Assembly (NCBI GenBank): GCA_020284085.1
Contig: JACEVL010000162.1
Location: forward strand, 7,501 to 71,500
Length of the DNA stretch: 64,000 nt
Source of the DNA: Aporrectodea caliginosa
Taxonomy: Eukaryota > Annelida > Clitellata > Crassiclitellata > Lumbricidae
Reading direction: 5' to 3'
The first letter of the stretch is position 1; every line of letters begins with the position of its first letter. This document shows positions 11,310 through 22,034 of the stretch, piece by piece. Position numbers and translations under genes: made by a program. The notes beneath the pieces were generated by a model. That model saw only the letters and a program-made list of their open reading frames with translations, searched no databases and was not told where the DNA came from.

Positions 11310-12270
11310 GGCCTGACAAAATGTCATGCGACTAAATGTCACCGACAAAATGTCACCGACAAAATGTCATAACGACAAAATGTCACCTGACAAAATGTCG
11401 CCGACAAAATGTCATAAGTATAAATCAGTAAATAAGCAATAATTTTAATAATTGATAATTTCAAAAGCAAAATCTTGTAAAAAGGCTAATAGTAGTGTCA
11501 AATGATTGTAACAAAACCTTTTCGACGGTAAGAAAACCTCGAAAAAAATTTTTATGATCAAAAGCAAAATCAGCTTACTGAATACTAATACATCGCTGAA
11601 TAATAGTGTCTGTCAATGATTATAGTGCGTATGTAAGTTATTGAAATGTACACACAACATTTATATTTATAACTCTTGCAATGTCCCCCAAATAGATAAT
11701 GGAGTCTCTGTTACTGTAGTGTGTAACGAGAATGTGGAGAGCTTCACTGATTCTTACATAATATGCCTTCTTCTTCTTTCCTGGTTGAACTCCAAGTTCC
11801 AGTTGGCGACGCAGGAGTTCCATACTGCGCTGTTCTTGCAAAGCCAACAACGTTGTTGAAGACATTGTGCCAACCTTCAACGGCGTTGTTGCTTCAAGGC
11901 AAATGTTCAAGTACACGCGCGTATTGGTTCCAACGTGCGATGCCAAACCTTGATTGTACTCGCCCACCAATTCGCTGTAGCCCAATGAAGTTGTCTTCGA
12001 GATAGTCGATGATGCATTTGAGGTAACGATACACTGGTAGTTCAGATAGGTTTCCAATTGTGCTGATTACATCGGCCGGGGGGATGAAGGCAAGTGCAAG
12101 TAAAAACTAAATTCATGCCATGACATTTTGTCGGCGACATTTTGTCGGCGACATTTTGTCGGCGACATTTTGTCGGCGACATTTTGTCAGGTGACATTTT
12201 GTCGTTATGACATTTTGTCGGTGACATTTTGTCGGTGACATTTTGTTGCATGACATATTGTCATGGAACC
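11310..12270. mobile_element. Mutator-like (MULE) element with repeat-array TIRs
   Basis: Both ends are tandem arrays of a ~14-bp unit built on the palindrome GACAAAATGTC, in inverted orientation: about 6 units at 11314-11415 and about 10 at 12118-12262. Flanks TGTTACTTGGT (11299-11309) and TGTTACTTTGGT (12271-12282) are an ~11-bp target duplication with one T indel. Its insertion split the piggyBac transposase gene. Elements of this class typically make 9-11-bp duplications. Confidence 0.8.
11760..12080 (-). pseudogene. MULE transposase C-terminal fragment
   Basis: One minus-strand frame reads LPVYRYLKCIIDYLEDNFIG, a WNQYARVLEHLP segment, then NNAVEGWHNVFNNVVG. The WNQY...TNNAVEGWHN arrangement is characteristic of animal MULE transposases. 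A stop separates the two parts. A different frame over the same DNA (11638-12057) is longer but meaningless. Confidence 0.65.
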
Positions 12271-12659
12271 TGTTACTTTGGTGTCTGTTGTGAGACTTGT
12301 AATTCAAGTAGTCATTTACAACTGCTTTATCCAGGCTATCAAACATCACTCTCAGATAATATTATGTCGGCTTCAAATTCTATGTTACATAATAAGAGTT
12401 GAGCTGGTCTTCCAGATCAACTCATCCCACATAATTAATTGTTGTATTCTTTCACCCACAAAGGAACGTTGATAACAACCTTCACAGTGGAACCTTCTGA
12501 CGTCTATCTATAGGTTCTGTACCTATGGATGGTTCTCAATTGGATACGAGATGGACAGCCTTTGTGTCCATCCACATGAATAAGTTCATCTGCTTGTCCA
12601 TTGTTTGGAGGGACTGAATGTCTCCTCTTGTATGCTTGCAGGCCTTCTGCATATTTTTT

Positions 12660-13111
12660 ATGTATGTACGTATGTATGTATGTATGTATGTATGTATGTA
12701 TGTATGCATGTATGTATGTATGTATGTATGTATGTATGTATGTATGTATGTATGTATGTATGCATGTATGTATGTATGTATGTATGTATGTATGTATGTA
12801 TGTATGTATGTATGGATGTATGTATGAATGGATGTACGTATGCATGCATGCATACATGTATTTGTGTATGTATGTGTGCATGTATGTCTGTATGTATATA
12901 TGTATGTACGTATGCATGTATGTACATATGCACATACATATACACATGTGTATATGTATGTATATATGTATGCATGCATGTACATATGTTTCTATGTATG
13001 CATATATGTATGTATGCATATATGTATGTACATATGGATGTATCTATGTATGTGTGAATGCGTGTATATATGTGTGTAAATGTGAATTGTTATGTATATC
13101 TCTATGCATGC

Positions 13112-13144
<33 letters not shown>

Positions 13145-13240
13145 TGCCTGTATATATATATATGTGTGTGTATGCATGTACATATGTATGTATAATATGT
13201 TTTTATGTTTGTATGCAAGTATGCATGAACGCATCTATGT
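12660..13240. repeat. (ATGT)n microsatellite
   Basis: Long, partly degenerate tetranucleotide tract. It is open in several frames on both strands (Met/Tyr/Val/Cys or His/Ile/Tyr/Thr repeats), which is an artefact of the 4-bp unit. Confidence 0.97.
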
Positions 13241-13689
13241 ACGTTTTTACCATGCCCTTTCATGTACAGGCATTTTGTACATGCAATTTATGACATTGCT
13301 TAAGGGACAATGGGACATATATATCCCATGAAGATTTTCTTCGAAATCTGCAAGACTGTGATAGGAATGGTTCTTGTCAATGAATATCCTATTTTGTGAA
13401 GAGTCGATGTACATTATTTAAGAGTTTTGTAATGTATTATTCCACTGTGTGAAAAAATAAAAAATGACAAAGTTTGTATTTTATTTTAAAAAATTAATAA
13501 TTTTAAAATAAAAAAATCTGGCCCATAGAATGTGCGGAAACTCATTGAAAGGTCACAGTTAGATTGATCAAATAGTGAACAAATAAATAAAACCGTTAAA
13601 CAAACCAATTTGTTCAATCTAATAAATCCAGGCACTTTTTTCTGACATGGGACATATATGTCCCATATCCCTTAGAGGGTTAACTGATC

Positions 13690-14037
13690 GCATATGCATG
13701 CTGTGGCTTATTGGCCTTTCTACAGACATTCCTGGATTCAAAGAGGGCAGGAGGGAAAGGACTGAGCTCGTAACTTATAACCTCTTACAATGACAGTTCT
13801 CCTGTTTTGGCAACTACCAGGAAACGTTCGAACACAAGACTGGATTTAGTGGTTAGATCTGGAGCGACTGTGACAGCTGACGTCTCTCCATGGGTTCTGA
13901 CTTTATCCTTTCTTCTGAATGGGAATGTGAATACAGGCTTTCCGACCATACTGTGTCATGACAAAGATGATCAACGTCGTTCTCCTCCTTTCTCCAGGCT
14001 TGGGACTGGTATTACCAGAGTAGAGGTAGTGGCGTAG
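13690..14037 (-). pseudogene. Transposon-associated ORF, N-terminal part
   Basis: The minus strand encodes a segment ending VFERFLVVAKTGELSL, a stop, then VISYELSPFPPALFESRNV and RKANKP. The YEL-P-P--LF...RK--K signature belongs to the same family as the GDAD/GEDTD fragment at 10360-10745. The gene was cut at a TTAA by the piggyBac insertion. Confidence 0.5.
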
Positions 14038-14055
14038 TTAAAGCCTATGGTTAGA

Positions 14056-15060
14056 CACCAAAAACACCTATCTAGGTTGATTATTGCTTGAGATATAGAC
14101 TGTTTTAGTTCCAGGCAGCCATGTTCGACGCCATCTTGAAAATGACCCTGTTTCGATTATCAGAATAGAGGAGACTTCTACTTGTCAATAAGCATTACAA
14201 ATGGTACCAGATTCCGTTGAGAAAACCTTTGCATCAATTTTCTAGGCTGAGATATAGACAAGTTTAGCTTCATGCAGACAGCCATCTTGGACGCCATCTT
14301 GAAAATTACCTTGTTTCGATGGTCAGAATAGAGGAGACTTTAACTATGTAGTATGTTTATAGGCATGCCGAATGGTACCAGATCCCGTTGAGAAAACTTT
14401 TATATCTATTTTCAAGGCTGAGATATAGACAACTAGTTTAGCTCTAGGCAGCCATCTTGGACGCCATCTTGAAAATGACCCTTTTCCGATGGTCAGATTA
14501 AAGGAGACTTTTACTATGTCAATAAGCATTACAAATGGTACCAGATTCCATTGAGAAAACATTTGTATCAATTTTCTAGGCTGATATATAGACAAGTTCT
14601 GCTCCAGGCAGCCATCTTGGATGCCATCTTGAAAATGACCATGTTTTGATGGTCAGAATAGAGGAGATTTTTACTGTGTTTATAGGCATGCCAAATGGTA
14701 CCAGATTCCGTTGACAGAACTTTTGTATCAATTTGTTAGGCTGAGATATAGACAATTTTAGTTCCAGGCAGCCATCTTGGACGCCATCTTGAAAATGAAC
14801 CTTTTCCGATGGTCAGATCAAAGGAGACTTTTACTATGTTAATAAGCATTACAAATGACACCATATTCCGTTGAGAAACCTTTTGTATAAATTTCTTAGG
14901 CTGAGATATATACAATTTTAGTTCCAGGCAGCCATCTTGGACGCCATCTTGAAAATGACCCATTTCCGATGGTCAGATCAAAGGAGACTTTTAGTATGTT
15001 AATAAGCATTAAAAATGGTACCAGATTCCGTTGAGAAACCTTTTGTATCAATTTTTTTGG
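14056..15060. repeat. Right satellite arm, about six ~160-bp units
   Basis: The AGGCTGAGATATAGACAA landmark recurs about every 160 bp (near 14245, 14415, 14577, 14739, 14898). This is the reverse complement of the left-arm unit. Confidence 0.85.
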
Positions 15061-15114
15061 GTTAAACCATATATTGACCCGTCTAGTAGTTTGTTTAGCA
15101 CTCGAAAAGACCTG

Positions 15115-17875
15115 GAGCCGTATTTATGGGACACGCGTAAGTAACACCGGGCATAGCACCTACGCCGAGAATAACTATTCACAGAATAAAACTTAGTCTT
15201 GGTCGGTATTCATGAAACCCGCGTAGACAGTGGATTAGTTCTTCTGGGCGCAAACTGGTCTGACGCTGGGTTTTCCCAATATTTGAGTGGTTATCGTTGA
15301 TCGCGCATGCGCAAATCTGCATATACCGACGAAAAGTAAAGTAAGCAAGCAGGTCTAGCCTTTATTATCCCACTAGGCCACTACCAAACGGGCAGCATTT
15401 GCATCGAAATAGAATGTAAAATAACAGATAAAAGTAAAAATAATGAATAAAAATAATAGTGAGGAGGTCGCAACGTCGAATTTCACTGTTTTGAGGACGT
15501 GAGAACAAAGTAAACAACTAAAAATTGAAAGACGGCGCTAAACCAAAACGAATCTTATTTAATGTAGGCCTAAATGTAAAATTAAGAGTGTTTTTTGTTA
15601 GAGTAAATATGAGAGCGAACGTTAGCAGCAAATGTACAGTAAGAAAGTGACACAAGGAAGAGTGAAAAGATTTTGAAGTTTACGGCGAAGTTCGGACAGA
15701 TCACGGCAGATCATGGCCTAACGGTAAGACGCGGCACTTCGAATGCAACATCGTCAGACATCTCGCCAAATTTTAACATTTAGTGACGGTGAAATTAAAG
15801 GCAATGTAAAGTTCGCCGTCCGCGAAGAGACCAGTCAATTACAGAATCTCTTAAACACTTATTGACGTCCAAAACGTCGTCGAATGCAACGAATAACGAC
15901 GGCGCCATTTTGTTTATCGCCTTTAAGCTGGGAATAGAGGACTTACTCCTACCTCAGACTCGGAGTAGCCTTATTTTCAGTGTAGATCGCTACGCGTGTC
16001 TCATGAATATCGACTTAATCCGCTACGCCGGTGTCATGATATAAAGTCTCCCCCGAAACAGAGTCTCCCCTGGCTGAAATAATGTCTCCCCCGGAGACTC
16101 TGTATCGAAACAAAGTCTCCCCCATTGAAACAGAATCTCCCCGTCTACGATGCAAAGTCTCCCTCTACTAAAAAAATCGCCCACTCTATAGTTTAGCTGC
16201 TTTCCTATATAATTTTAAATGTGATTTAATATGTACATTTTCGTAAAAAATTCTTATGTGTTTACTATTTGAATTGGACATGTAAAACATGAAATGAAAT
16301 CAGAAAATTATTAAATAAATGTTTTATAAGAGTAAATTTAGAACACCACTAGGATGTCGGACGCTTATGTCAATAAAACGCAATGAATAGGCCTAGATTA
16401 CACACATTGTTTGTTATAGCCTAATTAAGGAAATGGCTCTGACTACAAGTAGGCATTTTACTGGTGCTAGTTTCTGAAACGATTCTGTGAACAGTAATCC
16501 CTATCCCATTCAATAATTAATGCTGTAGTCCTTTTGCCAGCTAACGCTAATTAGCTTCCCGCTGATTCTTTTAGGGTTAGATTACTTAGATCTACCACTG
16601 AAACTGTGTTGGATATCGGTCGTTCAATATTATTAGCGTCAGATATAATATCAGGCCAGCTTATTAGCTAGACAAGGAGTCTGAAACAATATATTGGAAT
16701 AACTATACCTGTACTGACTTCCTGATACGAGCTAGCACGTGGCTTCTATGCGATTCTTGATGCAGATTAGGCCTAACCTTCAACTGATATTAATCAACTG
16801 ATATGAGCTTGCACGTGATTTTCTGTGAATGTTTTGATGCGGAATAGGCCTACCATTCTTCGTCCATTGATCTGGTTAACATAATTATTCGTTGCTTATT
16901 ATTGTTAGCATTCACAGAACCACTGAATAAGCGAAGCTAAATCAAACCTATTTAGTGTCGATAGGCCAATATCAATTAAAGAAAATAAAGCATTGTAGTC
17001 CGTGACGCCAGTACAGGCTTGAGATGAAGACTACTGAAGCAAATTTTGTTGAACCATTGAATTATTATGCTTGCCCTTGCTTCACATTGGCGTTAAAGAT
17101 AGAATATATAGAAATATTTTTCATCAATGAAACAACTATTCTCATGGATTCAGCTTCTACTTACTGGTAGGCCTACAATTTTTGTCATCAATCCAGCGTC
17201 CATATTAAATTGACCATACGAAATAATTTACCAACTTAAAGTATTGGATTAGCCACAAAGGCTTTAGAATTAATTGACCAGATAAACACCCAACATCCTA
17301 CAAATAAGCGAATTTATCCATGGTAGGCCTACCCTTGGTATGGAACAACATCCCTAAAATTCCCTATCACCATTCGTCGATTGCCTAACTTGAAATTATT
17401 TATGAAGACTAGGGCCTATGCGTAGGCTTACTCGTCTAATAAATGCTTAATCATTTAAATCTCTATGTTGCTGACACTTAGTTAAAATTATTTTTAATAC
17501 TCCGTTATGCTTATTATTTGCTAAAATTAATAAATATGGACTATTAGTTCCTTAAAAATTGCAACTATCACAATAAGTGCATAATTGTTGCTTAAAACTG
17601 GGAACAATGAATTGTTTGAAATGAAAATTGAAATTGAAATAAAATCTCCCCGGGGGATGAAACATTCTCTCCCACCGGAGACTTTGTTTCAGAATATAGT
17701 CTCCGGGAGGCGCATTTATTCTGAAATAGATCCGCCGGGGGAGAATCTGTTTCAAAATAGAGTCTCCGGGGGGAGACTTTTAGGGGGAGACTCTGTCACG
17801 CGACACCGGCATAGTCGAGATTTAAGCTAGGAATAAGAGTTACGCGTGTCCCAAGAATATGGATACGGAATTTTG
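15115..17875. mobile_element. TIR element with GGGACACGCGTAA ends
   Basis: The left end reads GAGCCGTATTTATGGGACAC, and the right end is the complement of a sequence with TTCCGTATC...TTGGGACACGCGTAAC. The homologous unit at 46004-46035 reads GAAAAGACCTGAAGTTTTAAGCCAAG uninterrupted, so it is the unoccupied site. No coding sequence is recognised; another inverted-repeat element is nested at 16041-17797. Boundaries are good to a few bases. Confidence 0.6.
16041..17797. mobile_element. Nested element with arrays of AGTCTCCCCC motifs
   Basis: The left ~130 bp contains at least five copies of (A)RAGTCTCCCCC spaced ~20-30 bp. The right ~160 bp contains the complementary GGGGGAGACT motifs alternating with TTTCARAATA. 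Inverted blocks GCCGGTGTC and GACACCGGC lie just outside. The ~1.5-kb interior is AT-rich with several TAGGCCTA octamers and no coding potential. Confidence 0.55.
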
Positions 17876-18763
17876 AAGCCAAGTTAAGAACCACTACCTT
17901 GATAAGGATGTCGTAAAGTAATCTGAAATTTAGAATGTTGCATGCATGGGAACTTTAAGTTTTGTATACAATTATTGTGGAACATTGGCTAAAACGTCGG
18001 GCAGAGTCAGTTTTAAATATGACAGAAGGAAATGGATTAAAAATATCCATGCATGTACATGTATGTGTTGCGAACTATCCTTTTATGGTTCGCTAGAGGC
18101 GCCACCGCTCCGTCATCCACTGGCAATGCACACAGGCGCTAGGTCTAACGTAACAGACAATCTGGGGTTGACGCCCTTTTACATAGCGGTGATTGGATAA
18201 TATTCTCGCGCGACTGGCGATGATTGCCGGTCAGTACCGCCAACTTTACCCGCCAGTTAAGGGTCTATGAAAGACCGACTCTAGGAGTGGTGGGAAGAGT
18301 TGGTAAAAAGCATTTGTAAGAAGAACTGCTATTAGCATTATTACTAGAGTTAATTCGTTTGAGTTGGTACGAATAGTACGAGAAGACCAGTTGAATTGAA
18401 GGTGGAAGAGAAGTTGAGGGAAGAATCGAGTCAGAGAAGAACAGAAAGAGCATAATCGTGCGTCGATAATAAGGCGTAGCCTTTGCTGGTGTCGTTTCGC
18501 CGTGGTGCTGTTTGATCGCTCCGTTGGTTGTTCGCCGTGGGTTCGATTCCTGTCTGTCCGGTCAACTTCTGCTTTCGCCTTGTCAACTGGTTCTGTTTGG
18601 GTTAGTCGCTATACAAATGTTTAATTGATAATTTTACTCTCGAAAGTCCTGATAAATTTGTATCGCGTGCTGTTTAACTAATTAGACTGTAGAAACCATG
18701 TAGGCTTATAGGTTCAGGATTCGAATCCGAAAATGTGTTTACGTTTCGTGATGATTCCCTTAG
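17876..18763. other. Repeat-unit tail and unassigned non-coding DNA
   Basis: The first ~130 bp aligns with 46070-46160 (AAATTTAGAAT...ACATTGGCTAAAACGTCGG), closing the repeat unit that starts at 8840. The rest, GC-richer around 18080-18620, has no recognised gene. A GGGTTCGATTCC motif at 18538 resembles a Pol III B box, but I found no matching tRNA fold. Confidence 0.4.
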
Positions 18764-19010
18764 CCCGTTTTTGCCCAAATTTTATTTTTGGCTCATTTTG
18801 ATTCATGTTACACAGTTTGATGCTAGAATAGCCATGCCACCTTAATTTTTCATGTATTTTAAGAAATTCCATGTAATTTTTTATTTTGTTCCTATGTTCC
18901 AATATTGGAAGACTGGGCACATATGGGGTCAGATAATAACATAATCCACGCCAACACCACCAAGTACAGCTTTGATTATTTAAAGTGAAATAACCAAGCA
19001 CAAATGTTCT

Positions 19011-19027
19011 ACATGTATGTATGTATG

Positions 19028-19059
<32 letters not shown>

Positions 19060-19178
19060 TGTATGTATGTATGTATGTATGTATGTATGTATGTATGTAT
19101 GTATGTATGTATGTATGTATGTATGTATGTATGTATGTATGTATGTATGTATGTATGTATGTATGTATGTATGTATGT
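19011..19178. repeat. (TATG)n microsatellite, nearly perfect
   Basis: About 40 uninterrupted tetranucleotide units. The tract resumes in the same phase sense at 20900, on the far side of the nested element. Confidence 0.97.
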
Positions 19179-20899
19179 TAGACTGGTCCAAACTTACATG
19201 GGAAAAATATTTTTCCAAAATATGCTGCTCCACAAGGCTGCCCTTGTTACACTTGACTAGAAGACTCTGTATTGACAAAATTGAAGAGATCTGAGCATGT
19301 TTAGAGGTCGCTAGGTTTTTACACTTTTTGTAGAAATTGCAAAAATTGCGCATCTGACGCGTTAATAGCTGCATTATGAATTAAAATTAAAATCCATGAA
19401 CACCAAGCACCATCTTTCTGAATCATGATCAATATGACAACTGTATTTAAGTAAATAAAATAATAATAAGCTTATTTACAAATAAAACACTTGTTTCAAG
19501 TTCTTTTGATAGATAAACTGTTGTTGGCTTATAGCTAATTTTTAAATTTTGCATTGCAATTACAATAATACATTACAATTCGTTTCATATACAATTGGAT
19601 TGTTCAATATTGCTCTGTACGCTACTAATTTAGCATGATTCGAGTTTTTTTTAGTCTGTGAAGCCAGCCTTGAATATGAAATAAGCCTACAGCACATATT
19701 TTTTCTCTTTCTGCAATAAAAGCTCATACGAGACAAAAACAGCAGCTATGGTGGAACTGGCATCAACCAGGAGTTCCCCACAATGATGGTTGTTAGGGAT
19801 GCCTGGCAAACACATTCTTGGGTCTGGACTCCCAAGCAAATGGGTCAATCCTGAGGAATTTCATGTTTCATTACCAGGATGGACTAGCAGTTGATGAGAC
19901 CACTAAAGCAAAAATAGTCACTGCGTTGGTAATTCGGGAGAAGGCTAGAATCCCCGCACAGCGTGTGGATTCGGGTGTTGGCAAGCTGTGAAAGTTGTAT
20001 GAACACAGATTTGTGCTGATTCAAGGAGTAACAGTTTGAGGTCAATTTAAATTAACTCTTTTCAGGCGTCATCTATGCTATTTCTTCGAACACCTTGTAG
20101 CCACGCGCTTTCTTCGACGAGCGTGTCAACGGTGTCATTGAAGACATCGATGCTGTTCTGGTAAATACAATCTTACTCATCCACCTAATCCGCTATCCTG
20201 GACAGGACGTCCTTCGACCACAAGAATCCACTGGAAGCGTAGGCCTATGTCACTAGGAGATCTTTAAAACGGTTTGATCGTTTTACTACCCAGAATCAAG
20301 AACAAGCCAAAGCCTTCTTATCGACGCCTTTTGCTCTCTGGTCATTGGACCAGTCGATGAAGGCAAATGTCAAACTGTCGATTGTCATCAATGATTGCGC
20401 AGATTTTGGAGTGGCTCTGATCCAGTCTTACAATGATGTACTAAGGATGAGTCACAGAAACAATACTTGCTGCAACTTGTCTCCAGTCATCGGATAAAAC
20501 TTTCTGTTCCAACAAAGGCAAAATGAAATAATGGTGGATTGCGGGTTTTCCACCACTTCAATGACCGGATTTATTTAATTATCAAAAATTCTATTTAATT
20601 ACAAACTTAATGCAGCCTGACTAAACAGTAACACTGCGGTATATATTTCTAAGTGTGCTGTTTATTGTTCAAAATAATAACTGACTTGAAAAAAAATTAT
20701 GACTGATTTGAAAAAAATCAAAATTACGCATGTTTTTTACAAGTTCAAACTATATAGCAGAAAGTCGAAAAACATAGCGACCTCTAAATATAATCCAATC
20801 TTTCCAAAATTTTGCATACAGACTCATGTTTTCATGTGTAACAAGGGCAGCCTTGTGGAGCAATGCATTTTCATCTTTTAATTTTTTGGACCAGACTAA
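19179..20899. mobile_element. Inverted-repeat element inserted in the (ATGT)n tract
   Basis: The first ~200 bp and last ~200 bp are inverted copies: TTAGACTGGTCCAAAC...AAGGCTGCCCTTGTTACA on the left and the complement of TTAGTCTGGTCCAAAA...GGCTGCCCTTGTTACA on the right. Both flanks are same-strand ATGT repeat, so the element landed in the microsatellite and the target duplication cannot be read. Confidence 0.7.
20100..20480 (+). pseudogene. Possible gypsy-type pol remnant
   Basis: Frames around 20120-20170 give GVIEDIDAVLV, loosely like the catalytic-loop region of LTR reverse transcriptases. Around 20300-20430 a segment NQEQAKAFLSTPFALWSLDQ and KLSIVINDCADFGVALIQS resembles the RT/RNase H junction. 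Frames do not connect. This is weak pattern matching. Confidence 0.3.
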
Positions 20900-21470
20900 T
20901 GTATGTATGTATGTATGTATGTATGAATCTATGCATGCATGTATGTATGTATGTATGTATGAATCTATGCATGTATGTATGCATGCATGTATGTATGTAT
21001 GGATGATGATGCAAACACCAAAACACTTATCTTTATATGAGAGTAAGTTCTCTAAACCAGTGCTGTATAGAAAGAGTTGGGGCCCATATTCAGTATACTT
21101 GTGCCTTAGTTCAGACAAAGAACAGAAAATATTCCAAAAATGACCATTTTCCTTGCAAACAAGCGAAGAAAATTATCGTGGAAGGGAATGCCGGCCAGAA
21201 CCACACTGGCACTTGGAACCAAAACCTTGAAACCTATCGTTCGCTCAGAATGTTCAGGGTTTCACCAGTTTTTCATCAGCACTATCTTCTTCGCTCTGGT
21301 GTGCATTACATGTATGTATGAATCTATGCATGTATGTACATACATACATTACATGTATGTATGAATCTATGCATGTATGTATGTATACATGCATGTATGT
21401 ATACATGTAGGCTATGTATGTATGTATGTATGTATGCATGCATGCATGTATGTATGGATGGATGATGATG
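20900..21470. repeat. ATGT-rich tracts with a local duplication
   Basis: ATGT repeats at 20900-21005 and 21310-21455 are each followed by GATGATGATGCAAA and CACTTATCTTTATATGAGAG-like sequence (21003-21060, 21460-21520), so a ~150-bp unit is duplicated around a 240-bp spacer. A TAGGCTA interrupts the second tract near 21408. Confidence 0.7.
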
Positions 21471-22034
21471 CAAAAACCAAAAAACTTGTCTTTATATGCG
21501 AGTAAGTTCGCTAAACCAAGCTAAATTTCATTGTGAAATGCAATATAAGAGCCTAGAGCGATATGCGGTAACGAGAAAATTTTGCACCCATATGTGCCCA
21601 GTGTTCCAATATTGGAACATACAATATAATTGCAAAAAGTCCAAGCAAAAGTTCGTCCTAAAAACTAATTAAAATTATCGTGGAATATAAGTGGTATTAG
21701 AGTACCAAAAACAGAAACTTCTAAAAAGATCTTTATTTATATGAATTTTATTTATATATGTATCTTTTCGTAGAAATTCGTCGAAATTTGTTTAATACAA
21801 AAGTGATTATAAAGACCGTATCTCATAACTATTAGTTATTCAAAATAATAATTTTTTTATAGATATATCTTAGAAATACTGTTTACAACGGCAGGTGATG
21901 ATTTATATTCACTATATAGCGCTAAATTACAAGTAAGTAAATTATTTTCAAATTGTTCCAATAATGGAACTGGGCAAAAACGGGTTAGTGAAGAGACACT
22001 AATTACATGTGAATTTAAGTATAATTCTCGAGAA

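Larger units (their letters stand above)
10960..12660 (-). pseudogene. piggyBac transposase remnant, split by a MULE
   Basis: Read on the minus strand, 12660 to 12283 gives piggyBac motifs: MWMDTKAVHLVSN, a VDLEDQLNSYY segment and FDSLDKAVVNDYLNYK. After the MULE, 11298 to 10982 continues with a THLEF segment and the C-terminal zinc-binding module (PDRKRCKLSHKMGK...FQCATCSVAICLQNDRNCFTKFH). This is the usual order for the family, minus the N-terminal domain and first catalytic Asp region. Stops interrupt it. It is the source gene of the TTAA-flanked element and is dead. Confidence 0.85.
10752..13679. mobile_element. piggyBac element, 2,928 bp, TTAA-flanked
   Basis: TTAA flanks both sides (10748-10751 and 13680-13683). 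The ends are CCCTCTAAGGGACA and the complement of CCCTCTAAGGGATA, with GGACATATATGTCC-like subterminal motifs at both ends. It encodes a decayed piggyBac transposase on the minus strand and itself contains a MULE and a large (ATGT)n tract that replaces the N-terminal coding region. Confidence 0.9.
9668..15080. mobile_element. 5.4-kb element with satellite-array inverted ends
   Basis: The outermost ends are GGGTCAA and its complement TTGACCC. Just inside, a ~160-bp satellite is arrayed in inverted orientation: about 4 units at 9710-10335 and about 6 units at 14056-15060. Units carry AAGATGGCGTCCAAGATGGC and TCTGGTACCATTTGGCATGC-like blocks. The interior holds a minus-strand transposon-type gene split by a piggyBac insertion. 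The related unit at 45960-46010 runs from AATATAACATAG almost straight into TCGAAAAGACCTG, so it behaves as the unoccupied site. Class and target duplication are not resolved. Confidence 0.7.
18764..21984. mobile_element. piggyBac-like element with TTAG flanks, 3.2 kb
   Basis: The inverted ends are CCCGTTTTTGCCCA, followed within ~150 bp (left) or ~20 bp (right) by GTTCCAATATTGGAA-type palindromes. TTAG lies directly outside both ends (18760-18763, 21985-21988), a variant of the TTAA expected for piggyBac. The right flank (TTAGTGAAGAGACACTAATT) is found without the element at 34594. No transposase is recognisable; a second element and (ATGT)n tracts occupy the interior. Confidence 0.65.

Noticed and set aside
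12504..13331. Several long frames on both strands (up to 230 codons)
   Set aside because: All are products of the (ATGT)n microsatellite, whose 4-bp unit is open in many frames.
18520..18570. Possible tRNA gene (GGGTTCGATTCC motif)
   Set aside because: A B-box-like motif is present, but no acceptor or anticodon stem could be paired around it.
19004..19374. Tyr/Val/Cys/Met and His/Ile/Tyr/Thr repeat frames
   Set aside because: Translation of a near-perfect (TATG)n tract; no independent coding evidence.
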